Below are positions 44,745-58,492 of a stretch of 64,000 bases of DNA, piece by piece. The DNA comes from Mortierella sp. BCC40632 (taxonomy: Eukaryota; Mortierellomycota; Mortierellomycetes; Mortierellales; Mortierellaceae). The position numbers were made by a program, and so were the translations under genes. The notes under the pieces are model-generated. The model had not been told where the DNA came from. It made no database searches and saw only the letters and a program-made list of their open reading frames with translations. The stretch is taken from positions 434,001 through 498,000 of the forward strand of contig WAEK01000022.1 in the NCBI GenBank assembly GCA_011634665.1, in the 5' to 3' direction. Numbering within the stretch: the first letter of the stretch is position 1; every line of letters starts with the position of its first letter.

Positions 44745-47700
44745 ATGAAGAGCTTGAAAGGCGTCTTGAGTAGGTCAAAGTCAAAGAACAGTAGCAATCA
44801 CTCGTCATCGCAGCCCACCCCCACCGACCCCAGCTCTACATCTCCTGGCAGTAGCAGCAGTCCCGCCCCCGCCCCCCCCCCCGCCCCCCGCCGCTGCCTC
44901 CTCCGCGCTGCCGCCGCCGCCGTCGCCGTCGCCCAAGCTCCCGCAGAGGCACCCGCGCCCCAGTCCACCCCGCAAAATCCACCCATCCGCGTTCTCATCA
45001 ACAGTAACAATAACAGTAGCGCCTACACTAACAGCTCGATCGTTAGCGGAATCACCAGTGCATCCAATAACAGCCCCGTTGACCTCCAACCCGGCACTGC
45101 CAGCATCTTTGCCTCCGAATCCGACCCATCTGTTCATCCACTTGCCAGTGCACCTCTAGTTCCTACGACCAATATCATCAACCACTTGGGTTCAAGCATT
45201 AACAACGATATGACTTATGATCAGAATGATGGCAATCCTCCGACGATTGTGATTATGAATGCAGACCCTGTAAGGCATCTTTTTTCTTTTCTTTTTATCT
45301 CCTTCTCCTTATCTTTTTCATCTGTGGTCCAGATGTTGCTTCATCAGGGCCCATCTCTCACCAAGGAGTGGTGCAAGTCGGCCATTTTCCCTTTGTTGCT
45401 TCACTCCATCGGTCGCCCTTTTATTATCAATGTCCACTTGGCCCCTTTTTTCTCTCTCTCTCTCTCTCTTTGTTTTTTTCTCGCCTTATCCTTTTCTGCC
45501 GTGCTGTTATGCATGTGTGATGGTTCGGTTGAGTGTCTGCCCTATCTCACTCGAATGCCTGTTCTTCCGTTTATGCAACCAACGGGTACCGTTGCCTCTC
45601 CTCTCCGATAGGCCGAGCAGTCGGGAGCCCAAGGATTCTCGGGACAACACCCAACGTCTCCCCCTGGCAAGCAGGGCGGTGACAAAGAGATACCAAAGAG
45701 CGGGCCCATCAACAGGATGAAAAATGCACCAAAGGACGCCATTCCTATCAGCAAAACACCCCGGCGACAGCGTTCTTCTAGATTCCATGTCACAGAGAGA
45801 GTCTCGTTGGAACGATTGCAGGGACTCGATGGCAAGTGCAACTCTTTATTTCTACTTTTCACCCTTTGCACTCTCGTTAGTCGATCGTCAGCCATCCTTG
45901 GAAGTTGGTCCACCTTAATACTAACGACTGTACTATCTTTTTTTTTTTTTTTTTTTTTTAATTCTCCACCACTCTCTTAATGACTCCAGAGGTGGCACAC
46001 ATTGACCGTCAGGAGCTGTTCTTAAAAAAGATCTCGCAGTGCTCGGTTGTTTTTGACTTTAACGATGCTTCGTCGGAGCTCATTGGCAAGGAGATCAAGC
46101 GCCAGGCCTTGACAGAGATTCTAGAGTACATTACGAACAATAGAGGCGTCATCACCGAGCCGGTGTACCCAGAGGTGGTCAATATGGTAAGTGCCTCTCC
46201 TATTTCTAAAAGGTTTCTACTCTTGTTGACGATATTTTGCACGAGATCGAAAGGAGATACGTGTAGCAGCATATTACTAAAAAAAAAAAAAAAAATGGTG
46301 ATATGTTGATCTGATCATGCTTCTTCTCCTATGCGAAAACACAGTTTGCCACCAACCTCTTTAGGACCATCCCCCCTCAGGTCAACCCATCTGGTGAAGC
46401 ATTTGATCCGGAAGAGGACGAACCAGTTCTAGAACTGGCCTGGCCCCATCTCCAAATCGTTTACGAGTTTTTCCTTCGTTTTATCGAGTCGCCAGACTTT
46501 AACACCAACATGGCAAAGAGGTTTATCGACCATCATTTCATTCTTCAGGTACAGGAACCATGCACAGCCCACTCTGAAATGGTGGTATTGATCAAAATCT
46601 CAAGTGCCCGGAATACTTTTGTTTGTTTCTTCGTCTCACACGTGGCATCCTTTTTTTTTTTTTTTTTTTTTTTTTGCCCAAAATACGATTTAGCTTTTGG
46701 AGTTGTTTGACAGCGAGGATCCGCGCGAGCGAGACTTTTTGAAGACGACGCTTCACCGCATCTACGGAAAGTTCTTGAACCTTCGGGCGTTTATTCGTCG
46801 TTCGATCAACAATGTGTTCTTCCAGTTCATTTATGAAAAGGAAAGGCATAACGGAATTGCAGAGCTTCTGGAAATCCTCGGAAGGTACACAGCATCACTC
46901 TGAGCCTTTTTAGCAGCTCTCGCACTTTTTTTTTTTTTTTTTTTTTTGGATATCGCCATCTCTCTCACTTTCTCTCTTGTGATGTATGAATTGAGAATGC
47001 TTGCGATTTTATTCACCACTTCTACCAATCCTTTTTAAAATAGTATTATCAATGGATTCGCTCTTCCCTTGAAGGAGGAACACAAGACATTCCTGACAAA
47101 AGTCCTCCTTCCACTCCACAAGGCCAGATCATTGTCACTCTATCACCCGCAGTTGGCATATTGCGTGGTCCAGTTCCTGGAGAAGGATCATACATTGACC
47201 GAAGAGGTGACTTTCCCCTCCTCCTTCTAACAGGCTTATCTATGGATTGCTATCGATTCTGTTCCCAATAGCAAACAGATGAATGATTACTAACTATGCA
47301 TGGAATCAATTGTGATATCTAGGTCATCCATGGGCTTTTGCGGTTCTGGCCAAAGGTGAACAGCCCCAAAGAAGTTATGTTCCTGAATGAGATCGAGGAG
47401 ATCCTGGATGTGATTGAGCCATCAGAGTTTGTCAAGATCGAGGGGCCGTTGTTTACACAGATCGCTCGTTGTGTGTCGAGCCCTCATTTCCAGGTAGGAG
47501 AGAAGAGGGCCACTATCCATTATTGCTCATTTCCTTTTTACATCGATGTATTCGTGGCTGATATTGGCTTTTTATTTTTTATTTTTTTTCGCGGCGGTAT
47601 TCAAAACTAGGTTGCAGAGAGGGCTCTTTACTACTGGAACAATGAATACATTGTCAATTTGATCCACGACAATGCCAACGAGATCCTGCCTATTGTTTTC

Positions 47701-48573
47701 CAGTCTCTTTACAAGAACTCCAAGACCCACTGGAATAGGTTCGTATCAGATGCTGCTCGGGTTGAATATGTCATAGGTTCTCATAATCGTCCTACCCGAA
47801 GGAAGAAAAAAAAAGAGAGAGAGAGAGAGAAAAGGTTCCTGGGCTCATTTGTCAATCTCTTAATTTAGGACAATCCACGGTCTTGTCTTCAACGCCCTAA
47901 AGCTTTTTATGGAGGCAACACCCAAGCTTTTTGATGAGTGTACTAACCACTATCGTCAGGCTAGACAGAAGTAAGATCCCGTCCATTATCGATCGGTAGT
48001 TATCTTTGTCGCGTTTGGGTCTTGACCCTGTACTAACTTTGGGATGGATTGCACTGTAGTGACCGGAAACGCCTTCAGGAGAGGGATGAGATCTGGCAAA
48101 AGCTGGAGAAGCAAGCATCTGAAAACTACATTAATCTCTCTGCCCAAGGAACAGTCTCTGTACCACCACCTGCCCCCCCAGAGCCTGTCCCAGCACCACT
48201 TGGTATGATATGCATTGCCATCTTTCGTGTGGCGTAATGATAAGGGGCGATCAAGCGTGTTTTTTTTATAGCGTTGTGGTCTCTAACCACATACTCATAT
48301 ATTCATGTGCAACCTCTTTTTTTTTGAACAGAATCGTTTGATCAAGGGGAGTTTATAGATGAGCCAGAGGAGGAGGATGAGACAGGGTCGCAGACGGACG
48401 ATATGTATAGTGGCGATCTACAGACGTTCGATTCAGCGCCTGCTTTCCACCAATTCCGTAGGAAGTCCATTATTCCTGTGGACGAAACTGTTTTGGATGA
48501 ACTCTCACGCCATCGCAGTTTGGAGGAGGTCCTGGACATGCAACGGACAGCCGCCAGCAACGAGAATGAATAG
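44745..48573 (+). CDS. RTS1: PP2A regulatory subunit B56 (B'), Rts1/Par1-like
   Basis: Targets the PP2A core enzyme to substrates in mitosis and stress responses; cytosol, nucleus and bud neck/septum in yeasts. Eleven exons: 44745-45269, 45612-45831, 45990-46186, 46345-46548, 46694-46884, 47044-47206, 47323-47493, 47611-47738, 47869-47970, 48060-48202, 48332-48573; 761 residues. Residues 1-240 are low-complexity Ser/Pro/Ala-rich. The HEAT-like B56 domain (about 245-660) has [39 protein letters not shown]-type [31 protein letters not shown] and [10 protein letters not shown]. The tail is acidic. Intron 2 (45832-45989) has a GC donor; introns 6 and 8 have weak donors (GTGACT, GTTCGT). All junctions are frame-consistent. 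Confidence 0.93.
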
Positions 48574-49122
48574 GACTGTGGAGGGGGCACTTGGTTCTTG
48601 CAATGATGTGTCGGCGGCTCCATGTATTTACGTTTATTTCCAAACAATCATCAGGCTATTGGGTTAGATTCCAAATAGCACGCACCACCCTGAGGAATCA
48701 TACGAAGGATGCCGCCGTCTTGACAGATACCCTTTCCCCTATCCTTTTCCCCGCCAGCTACCGAAGGAGATGCCAACATGACCACCTTAACTTTCTAAAG
48801 ACCACGAGCCAGACTACCAAGCATGACCATGATGAAAATGAGAAAAGGGATGAGAGAGAAACAAAGAAAGAAGCGAGCGAGAGAGAGTGTGAGAGAGAGT
48901 GAGAGAGAAAAGCGAATAATTCAAAAGAGAAAGAACCGCGAGGCGAGCCGAGATTAATGCTCTGTGACAGATGATTCGACCATTGACTGAAAATAGACAC
49001 CTGCCTTTCTCAACGTAAAAAAGTAAAAAAAAAAGTCACATGACTGCGTCCAGCACGGAAAAGTGGGGGTACTCGACTGATGCATCTCTGCTCTTTGGCT
49101 TCACTTACCATTCAGCAGGAAC
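48574..49122. other. Intergenic, PP2A B56 to WDR59
   Basis: 549 bases between tandem genes. A GA-rich stretch (about 48836-48910) and a short A tract near 49028; must hold the B56 3' end and the WDR59 promoter. No further gene. Confidence 0.5.
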
Positions 49123-52100
49123 ATGAACAGGAATAGGGACGGAAGCTGTGAGGACAGTAATACAGGAGCCGAGGATGACAGCCTCAATGAGAAGGAGGGC
49201 TCTAATGACGAGGAAAATGACAGGGAAATCGGCCATAAAAAGGACTCGAATGATCTCTTGTCTCCTCGTACCAATGGCGTCGATTGTGATGTGGACGACA
49301 GCGGCATAGATGGTGCTATTGTTGGAGCAGTGGGAGGAAAAACTGGAGCTGATAAGGATAGAGACACGCGCCATGCAGCCGCAAAACCATTACCACGGCT
49401 CTCAACCTCGCTTGGGGCACAGTATACGACGATTAGCGACTCTGGAAGCATCACTGCATCGGTGATACCAAAACCACCCCCATTTAGCACAGTCGGGTCT
49501 TCGTTTGTTGATACGATGACGCAGCAACTCTCTATTCATGTCAACCAGCCTGTTGGCAGTATGAGCATCTCACCCAGCAGCCGAGACGTTGTATTAGCGG
49601 CGTAGGTGAATGGTCATCGACTAGAGATTATTATTTTTACGATTCAAATCCGACGCGACTGGCTGCACATATATTTGACGACTATATTTCCGTTGCATTA
49701 ACATTCTGATAGGAGGAAAGGACTTTTTATTATTGACCTCGAAAATCCTTATGAACCTCCCCGAGTACTACACCATCTCACCAAGTGGGAGGTCGCGGAT
49801 GTACAATGGAATCCACATTATAGTCGAGAGAACTGGATTGCATCAACAGTACGACACGACGACTCGCACCTTTTGTGTTCTTTCTTAACTAAGTTTGCAA
49901 CCACTCCAACTGGACGGTCAGTCTTTGAAAGCCTTCAAGCAGGGTATCTAACATGTCGGGACTGTATCCTATCTATCTTCAACTCTATCGCGATCCCCTT
50001 ACCCCCAATAGTCAAACCAAAAGGCATTGATCTGGAACCTTGGGCATAATGCGCCAAGAGCAGTGGAGCTCATTCTCCATGCTCATAGCAGAGCCATCAG
50101 TGACATCAATTGGTCGCCCTTCCATCCTGATTTGTTGGCAACTTGCTCTGTGGACACATTTGTTCATCTTTGGGATCTCCGAACGCCAAAGAAGCCTGTC
50201 AATTCTTTTTGTGCTTGGACTGGTAAGTTAGTGTATTGGATATAATTTATTGTCCGGGACGCTGTGTCATTGGTTCTATTCAACCAACTAATCCTATCGT
50301 ATTTATCTTTACTCTTGCTGACTCGACACCCTCTTCCTTAGCTGCGGCCACGGTGGTAAAGTTCAACAGGAAAGACGAGTATACACTGGCTTCTGCACAT
50401 GACACCAAGGTCGAGATTTGGGACACTCGCAAAGGATCCTCACCGTTCATTAGTATACAGGCTCATCAGCAAAAAATCAATGGTATCGACTGGAGTCGCA
50501 AACACCGAAACCATATTGTCACTTGCAGTTTAGACAAAATGGTCAAGTTCTGGGATATTGATAACCCTAGTCAACCTCATAACGAGATCAGAACCAACTC
50601 ACCCGTTTGGCGTGCAAGACATACGCCATTTGGACATGGTATCTTAACCATGCCTCAGCGAACAGAGACCGCACTTTCTCTCTGGAATCGGGATAATTCT
50701 ACTGAACCTGTTTGTAAATTCGAGGGACATACCGACACTGTCAAGGAGTTTGTCTGGCGTGTGCGTGACGTTGGGGACAGTCCAGATGATAGGTTCTTCC
50801 AGCTGGTAACTTGGTCCAAAGATCAACACCTGCGATTGTGGCCAATCAGCGAAAAGATGTTAGAAGCAATGGACCATCGTGCTACCACCCCTATCGAAAT
50901 CGCACCGTACCCATCGACTCACCAAAACATGTCCTTCAGAGATCCAGCACCCATGAGCACCACTGCCACCCCATCCAGAGCCGTCTCTACGTTGCGTGTT
51001 TTGGCAGGAAACCGACCTTCGACAATGCCCCCTATCAGAACATCCATGTCCTCGAGAACTGTTGGCCCACTTGGCAATCATGGAGGCTTTTACAGGGAAC
51101 GCAAGGCCCCATCCCCTCTTGTCTGGGTGCAAGGTGTACGAATGGTTAAACCTAGCGGTGACATTGGATTACCTGACCGGGCCTCTCCACAAACAGTTGC
51201 TACGGAAATTGCAGTAGTTGGACAGAAATTCCAGAATGTCAAGTTTGAAAAGGTCAATGTTGCAGGCCGGACCTGCACCATCAGCCTGAATAGTCTCCAT
51301 TCCAATGAGGGGGCCTCATTCCTTCGGGTTAATATTTCTTTTCCACAATTTTATCCGAAGCAAGCCCCACCAACGTTCGACATCCAGAAATCAGGTATGT
51401 TATCGATGGCGACAAGAGCCCAGATATCTGCCAATCTGGACCATATTGCCGCCACGCACGCTTCACGGGGGTTGCCCTGTCTGGAGGCCATTATCCGAAG
51501 CCTACTAGGAGAAGATAGACGGGACGTGGTTTTAGATAAGGGACTGGATGATTCAGATGAGGATGATACTATTGTGAACCCGTTGAGAAAGTCGAGAGGG
51601 CGGGATGGCGGTGCTGGGGACAAGAAGGATCAACAAGTACCATTCCCTTGCCTTTGTGGTGCCGTTTTTGCTACCAATGGTGAGTGCTGTCTTCCTATCT
51701 CTTTCCCCCCTTTTTTTGTTGATGTTCAACTAGAATTGAAAGAGTTTGCTCATTGTTTAAATCTTGGTCCGCATTTCCTCTCCTTTTGTTTCTATGTTTC
51801 TACGTTTCTTTTTTTTTTTTTTTTTTTTTTTACTAGGCAAATTGGTGGCATTCTTTTCAAAGCTTCGGACACCACACTCGTCCAATTCATCCAGCATCCC
51901 GATCACTGGACGAAGCAGCACAATGCTCAAGACGCCTTCTCCATATACCCACCCTCGGACATATGCATCGATGGGCGAATACAAGGCGTTCTCGCGACTT
52001 CCTAGCGGAGCTGAAGGACTGGCAGGCACAGTGTCTAGCTTCATTGCTGATGAGGACGATCAAGACGATCTTTGGCCCATGCCAAATCTCTTTTCGAAAC

Positions 52101-54688
52101 CCAAACCGAAGCATGAGCTGGTCCGCGTCACTCGAAAGCCTAAAGACCAACCAGCCTACTATACACCGCAGCCACAGTCGAGGAGTGCACTCTATCTTAA
52201 GGATATTACACACCTGCTCCCAGTCTCGCCACGGTTGGCTGCTGTTTACACGTAGGTGGACAATCCCTAGGCCAAAAAGGAGATGTTTTTACTTGAGAGC
52301 GTTCATGGTTTGAGTCCGTGCGTATCCTTAGATCATAACTCACTTTTGATGTATTGGCTCACTTTATTTGTACAAATACCTAGGTTGAACGGTGATAATG
52401 TCTCCGAGATTTGTGAACACAATGCACTTCAAGCGCGCCACCTTGGAAGGATGGATCTCTACAAGATCTGGAAGCTGGCAGCTTTGATCCTGACCCTCTC
52501 TGTGCCTATGGATCCTGTTACATTTGAGATGAACAGGACCGAGATTTCGAAGATGAGCTCTCAAACACATCCCGACAAGCTGCTTGACCTTGTGAATCGA
52601 TCGCATAGTGCAAAGCAACGACGAGACAGTGGATTGGCTTTTGTGCCAGTCTTGGAAGATACGTTTTACCAAAAGGTCAAATGGGGTACTCATCCGATGG
52701 GTCGGAAGTTGGTTGATGTGCTGTAAGTTTACTAGTACTTTTTTTTTTTTTTTTTTTTTATCCGCGCTTTGGGGAGACATAGATCCCGTTTGCTTGGTCA
52801 ATAGAGGCGAGTGTTTGATACTAACCGGAGTGTTGCATGGTCTTACCGTAATGCCACTGTAGTTTCTCCTACCTCGAAGTACATGGAGACATCCAGATGT
52901 TGGCACTTCTTTCTTGTGTCTTTAAGGATCCATTTAGAAATACCATGTCTATTACGGGAGTTACACCAGTAAGGATTCGTTTGATACCTCTTTATTCACC
53001 ATTACCTGTTTCGGAGTAACTATGGATGTCATGGTATATGGACTGACTCTGCTCTAAACTACTAGCCTCAGGCTCAGTATCGACCTTACTCGTCTCCAAT
53101 GAGTGATGCGCCGGATTATTTCAACATGCGCCAGGCGAGTACAAGTACTCGTTCGATCACAACCCCTATGTCAATGGAGCAGTACACAACCGCTGCAATC
53201 ACATCGGCCACCGCCACCGCCACTGCTGCCGTAACCCGACCGCGCACACCGGCCGCCACCAGAATCTCACCATACCTCAACCGTGTTTCACCCACTTCTG
53301 CAGCATTTGGTAGCTCTTATTCATCTTCGATCCGTAGGACACCCAATCGTTTCTATCAGGGAGGTGTGACATCGCCTTTAACGACGCCATCGTCAATTCG
53401 CGAATCGACGTATTCAGAGTCTACTCTCTTTTATGGAAATGGAGGACCCGCCTCTGCGGGAGGAGGAGGCGGACCTATTTCGATTATGGGTGGGTCCAAT
53501 GTCACTGGTATAGGTGGAGGAGGAAGCGGAGGAGGACCCATGATGATGGGCAGTGGATATTCCGCTCATGCCAATTTGTCTCAGGAAGGTATGATGGAAA
53601 AGGCGTCCATGACCCCAACCAACGCATTGAGTGCTGTAACGACCACAGGAACAACGACAGTGGGTGTAGCGATGATGGGTCCGAATGTCAACAGTGCACA
53701 ACCATATTTCACTCATTCGAAGCGAGATTCGTATCATTCAATGCATGGGACTTCTCCGACTGTTCTTTCGAAGTTGGGAGCAATTCATCGACGTGAGTCG
53801 TCTTCGTCTCCCACATCTTTGTTTGAGAGGAGCGAGCAGAGGAATGAGCGGAATATTGTCCGTGCAAATGGATTCAAGATAACAAGAATGAACACTCATC
53901 TCTTTGATTCCGAGGAAACGTAAGTTTTTTTTTTTGGGGGAGAGGGGAGAGGGATGAGGGAAGATTGTCTTAATCCTATATCAAAGAAAAAGAGAAATTA
54001 TGGTGATTAACCTATTTTCCTTTCATTGATTCTTAGACCGATGAACATCCCCTTGCTGGATCCTGCCAAGGAACCACAACACAATGCATGGCGCCTGATT
54101 TATGCGGAAATGATGTTCTCCTGGGGGCTCTTCGAAGCAAGAGCCGAATTACTAAAGTTCTTGACTATTAAGAAGGATGTCCCAGCCTTGAGCCATCCTC
54201 GACAGATCACGACTGGTACAGGTTCAGGATCGGGATCTATCTCGGGATCGGTGATTGGTGCAGGAGGAGGAGGAGGAAGTGGAGGCAGTGGCGGACTTGG
54301 TTCGAACTCGGATCGATCGACTCGAGATGAGCCCACGGCCCTGGAAAGGATTCTGGGGATCGAACGAAAGGGACTCTTGATCGGCAACAAGTGTTTTGAA
54401 TGTGAGATGCGGATCCTGCCCAACTACAAGTGTGATTTCTGTCGAAAGGTCCGAGTCGGGATCAAATGTTCAATCTGTCATTTATCGGTCCGAGGTCGAA
54501 CCAGTGTATGCCTCAAGTGTGCCCATGGAGGGCATACGGAACATCTTTGGGAATGGTTTGTTCAGGAACAAAACACAACTTGTCCGACAGGGTGTGGATG
54601 TGATTGCTTGGTGAATTATGGAGGATGGGCTGGTGGGTTACCTGTGAAAACTGTTCAACAGCCTCAGATGCCTCAAGAATCCTTATAG
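49123..54688 (+). CDS. MTC5: WDR59/Mtc5-like GATOR2 (SEACAT) subunit
   Basis: TORC1-regulating scaffold at the vacuole/lysosome membrane. Nine exons: 49123-49601, 49713-49848, 50012-50222, 50342-51679, 51837-52251, 52384-52722, 52863-52968, 53066-53919, 54037-54688; 1509 residues. Acidic unordered N-terminus (about 1-150); WD40 propeller (about 155-430) with NWSPFHPDLLATCSVDTFVHLWDLR and IVTCSLDKMVKFWDI; RWD domain about 545-650; Gly/Ser/Thr-rich linker (about 1010-1290) with GGGG runs; C-terminal zinc-binding RING-like module (about 1410-1495) with CFEC, CDFC, CSIC, CLKCAHGGH and CPTGCGCDC. That order, and the CGHGGH/PTGCGC-type ending, is typical of WDR59. The linker is longer than in animals. 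Confidence 0.92.
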
Positions 54689-55193
54689 AGAATCTCTCCC
54701 CATCCCTCTCTCCCTCTCTCACACACACTCGCTTTGTTTAGAATACATAATGTCACACGAAATGGAACGTAATTCCTCAGATATTTTGGTGTATACAGAG
54801 TACTTGTCAGATTTCTTTGTCCAGATCGGTTTGTCCATGTGGTGAAAAAGAGCCAGGAAAAAAAAAAAAAAAAAAAACGGAGTGTTGTCCTTTCCTGGGG
54901 GGACTGTTAGATCAAAGTTTAACAATCCTCATCCCCCTTTACCCAAAGCACCTGGTTGTGTTGAATAGATGCGTTTATTAGGGGATTGGGTCCATGGGAT
55001 GCGAACGCCCTGTCTGTCACTTTTTTTATCTCGCTTGAATATCCATTTCTCCCCGCAGGCTTTTTCCCTTTTTTTTTTTTTTTTTTTTTTTTGGAAGTTA
55101 CAAGTGCTGCGCCTTCGATTGTCGCAACTCAAATCCTGGATAAGGGATGAGCTAGGGCAGCCAATGCAATTCTCTGGTGGAAATGAATGGGTC

Positions 55194-55238
<45 letters not shown>

Positions 55239-55264
55239 AAGAAAATGTTGTGGTCATATGCTGT
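54689..55264. other. Convergent intergenic region with homopolymers
   Basis: Between WDR59 (plus) and the small zinc protein (minus). Contains A20 near 54858, T24 near 55070 and an A37 tract at 55197-55235. No coding frame supported. Confidence 0.6.
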
Positions 55265-55983
55265 TTACTTCTTGGGAGTCTCGACAAATCCTGGGAAGCA
55301 GTCGTTGAGAGACTTTCCGTGCTTGTTGGTGGCATGCTCCTCAAGACTAAGTTTCCATGAGCCATCGGCAATAACGAAAAAAAAAAAAAAAAGGGCAAGT
55401 AAGCTATTAGCACAATGTGATTCGCTCGGTGATTCAACAGGATCTGGTAAAACATGCACTGGCTGAGTCAGGAAATATTGTCCCTGACTAGTGGAGGGAA
55501 AAAAAAGAAAAAAGAAAAGAAAAGAAAACTACTTACGCCTTTTGACGGATGGTGCACAAGAAGGTCTGACGGCATGTTTGGCAGATAATACTCTTGGCAG
55601 CCTCGTTCTAGTTCGGAGGAGAGAAGGGGGCAAACAGTGATCGAACAGGTAAGTGTGCTGTTGCCAGTTCTAGACGAGGGGAGAGGGTAGATGGCAACTG
55701 TTCCTGTCTCGGAAGAGGAAAGTGTGTGTCTGTGTGTGGGTGTGTGTGAGAGAGAGAGAGAGAGAGGTGACTTACAGCCTTCAACTGACTGTTGGCAGCA
55801 GCACCTGCATTCTTAGCGTTACGCTCACGCTTCATTTGTGCCTTTTGACCCTAGGTACCGGAAAAGCCAGAATGAGAGAATGGGGGGAGGGGTACGATAG
55901 TTGAGTGTTAGATGTAGACTCTTTGGTCAAAAAGCAGACAGAGGCAGGATAGACAGCTTGCTTGTCAAACATACGTTGCCCAT
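55265..55983 (-). CDS. Small 4F5/zf-met2 zinc protein (At2g23090-like)
   Basis: Exons 55983-55975, 55850-55776, 55607-55537, 55346-55265; 78 residues, the family's usual size. The N-terminal 4F5/SERF-like part is basic and helical (GQKAQMKRERNAKNAGAAAN). The C-terminal zinc-binding part has SIICQTCRQTFLC, then EEHATNKHGK, so C-x2-C...H-x4-H, and ends in CFPGF-VETPKK. This order matches plant At2g23090-type proteins; the function of the family is poorly known. The first coding exon is only nine bases (Met-Gly-Asn) and would be missed by an ORF scan. Divergent from RPL23. All introns GT-AG. Confidence 0.9.
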
Positions 55984-56608
55984 TTTGATGTAGCCGCTTG
56001 GGGAGAGAGTTGGCGAGTGGAGGAGAGGATTGGATTGGATCGAGGATGAGTGGAGGTTTGAGTTGGAAGAGGTTGTAGCCTGAGGGGAAAACTTGCGGCA
56101 TTTTATGGCGGCCCTTAATTCAGGGTCAGGTTGCCGTTTGTTCAGCATCCCTATCCGGCTGGGCATATTGGGCGCAAGCTTGAGGCCACGCGAAGGCTAT
56201 GTCTTCCACCTTCTGGTCCAGGGCTCCTCATGAACGCATTGCATTGGGCATGAAGTGATAAATGCAAGGACGGAATAGGGGCTAGCATGAATGAACGGGC
56301 ATTGTTCAGTCCATAAAATCGCAGAGAGGCGACTTCATGAGCACAAGAGTGAATGGTAGTGTGAAGAGGGAATACCTAATTGCAGGACTCCCATGGGCCT
56401 CAAAAGCTGAATCGCCCCTCGGGCTTTTGAAGCAAGACGATGTTGGACCCAGCTCAAGCGTGGTCGCTTCTAGCCTCAAGCTCCAGAAGAGGGCCTCCTC
56501 ACTTTTTGGTGGCAAGTCGAGAATGCTCAGCGATAAGCCACTCACTCTACAAAACTAGGTGATTGAGCACGTCTAAAGCGCCCTCTTTTTCCACTACTAC
56601 AACCAAAA
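55984..56608. other. Divergent promoter region, zinc protein and RPL23
   Basis: 625 bases between start codons. No TATA box in a convincing place. Short frames at about 56306-56558 on both strands have no family resemblance. Confidence 0.5.
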
Positions 56609-58047
56609 ATGTCCGCAAAGGGTGCGTGTGCAGTCACTGCCATCCATTGGCTAGATCGGGATTTTGGGAAAGCTGCATTGGATATATTGGATGGGCATCA
56701 TACGAGGGAGCCGGGAACCATCCATCGATCGATCGACAAAAGGACGAGACTTGGCGACCATGCTAGATCCATAGCACTCTGGTCAACTTGACTTTGGGCA
56801 AAGGATAGAGTTCATTGCCAAGATGGGGCCATGTCCATGGAAGCGATCATCTCCATTCACTTGAAGCCCTATTTTGTAGACCCCAGCTTTCTTCAGGATT
56901 CTATTCACGTTCTCATTGCCGTCCCCTTCAATCCCAATCGGTCCCAATCTACTCACCAACATTGATCCATCACAACGGATCACTTTTCAGCTATTCTGAG
57001 AAAAAGAATCCGTATTGGCTGTGTCAGCCTCTCATCCAACAGCATGATACCAGGATTCAACGACCAGACAAAGTCAGAAACTTCCTGGAATCAGCTCGCC
57101 TTTAGATTTCCATCTTTTCAGCCAACCCAGTCCAGTGGCCTATTCCCCCTCTCCCAATCTATTTTCATCAACAGGAACACGGGAGATGCGATCATGACTG
57201 GATTCCTTCATTCGGATGAGGGCACACTTCTGCTCCGATTATCTGAGCTCATACAGTAACCCCCCCCCCCAGAAGCAACCAGCAGAGTGTTAACAGTGGA
57301 CCTCTTCTTCACCTCTTTATCTACTGGATAAATGGACATCATTTTCAAACAATAACAGGTGCAGCTGCTTCCGGAAACAAGTTCCGCATGACCTTGGGTC
57401 TTCCCGTCGGCGCCGTCATGAACTGCGCTGACAACTCTGGTGCCAAGAACTTGTACGTCATCTCCGTCAAGGGCATCAAGGGTCGTCTTAACAAGTTGCC
57501 CGCTGGTGGTGTCGGCGACATGGTCATGGCCACCGTCAAGAAGGGAAAGCCCGAGTTGAGAAAGAAGGGTAAGGCGCCCATACTATTTTTTAAAAAAAAC
57601 TCGCCATTTCTTTCTCTCGTTGTGATTAGCCCCCAAGAGGAACCAGGCACTGACCAAGCTTTTCTGATCTTCGTTTTACATGAATCTAGTTATGCCCGCT
57701 GTCATCATCCGTCAGCGCAAGGCCTGGCGCCGCCGCGACGGTGTCTTCATCTACTTTGAGGGTATGTTTCATATCTTTTTCAGGAGCAATCAACTCGCCT
57801 TTGCCACTGGATCAACCAGAAAAAAAAAAAGAGAATGCTATTGCTTGGGCGTTTATAAAGCAATTTTTCCAGAGTTGTCCGACTAACATTCACTCAACTA
57901 TTTTTTTCCCCTTGATATCTAGACAACGCCGGTGTCATTGTCAACCCCAAGGGCGAAATGAAGGGTTCTGCCATTACCGGCCCCGTCGGTAAGGAGTGCG
58001 CCGATTTGTGGCCCCGTATCGCTTCCTGCGCCGGTACCGTCGTTTAA
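56609..58047 (+). CDS. RPL23: 60S ribosomal protein L23 (uL14)
   Basis: Large-subunit protein at the subunit interface. Exons 56609-56621, 57359-57568, 57690-57761, 57923-58047; 139 residues, normal length. Seen: [80 protein letters not shown]. Codon use is strongly C-ending, as in RPL27, which fits high expression. The first exon has just 13 bases and is followed by a 737-bp intron with donor GTGCGT. A pyrimidine-rich CCCTCTTTTTCC lies just before the ATG. Confidence 0.95.
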
Positions 58048-58153
58048 AGTCCCATTCTCCCTTTCCCTTTGAACAAAAAGACATTCTACCAGCACAAGTT
58101 GCAATAAAGCAGAAATCTCGCCAATGTAGACCGCGGCTCGTGCGCAGCCGTTA

Positions 58154-58194
<41 letters not shown>

Positions 58195-58492
58195 GAAGAG
58201 AATATGGATTTTAAAAAGAAACCATGAAATAGACGAGACTCCTGGGCATCATTTTAGTCAAAAGGCCAAGAGTAGTACAATGGTGCTTGTCACTAGAGGC
58301 GTAGGTCATCTGGCGCGTCGGCAATCAGCTGTGTTGGTGTAGCCGAGGAAGATGTAGAGATATAGGTGTCTGGTCCAAGAAATACTTCAAATCTTTTATT
58401 ACAGCCTACTTGTACTCCCGAGCAAATCAATTCCATGGTATGCATCACTGCTCTCTCGTGTCATGATAGCTCTTCCAGAAGAGTTTTGTAGG
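58048..58492. other. Convergent intergenic region, RPL23 and SmD2
   Basis: 445 bases shared by two 3' ends. T36 tract at about 58158-58193. No gene. Confidence 0.6.
58103..58108 (+). terminator. Polyadenylation signal, RPL23
   Basis: AATAAA 56 bases after the RPL23 stop, almost the same distance as in RPL27. Confidence 0.7.
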
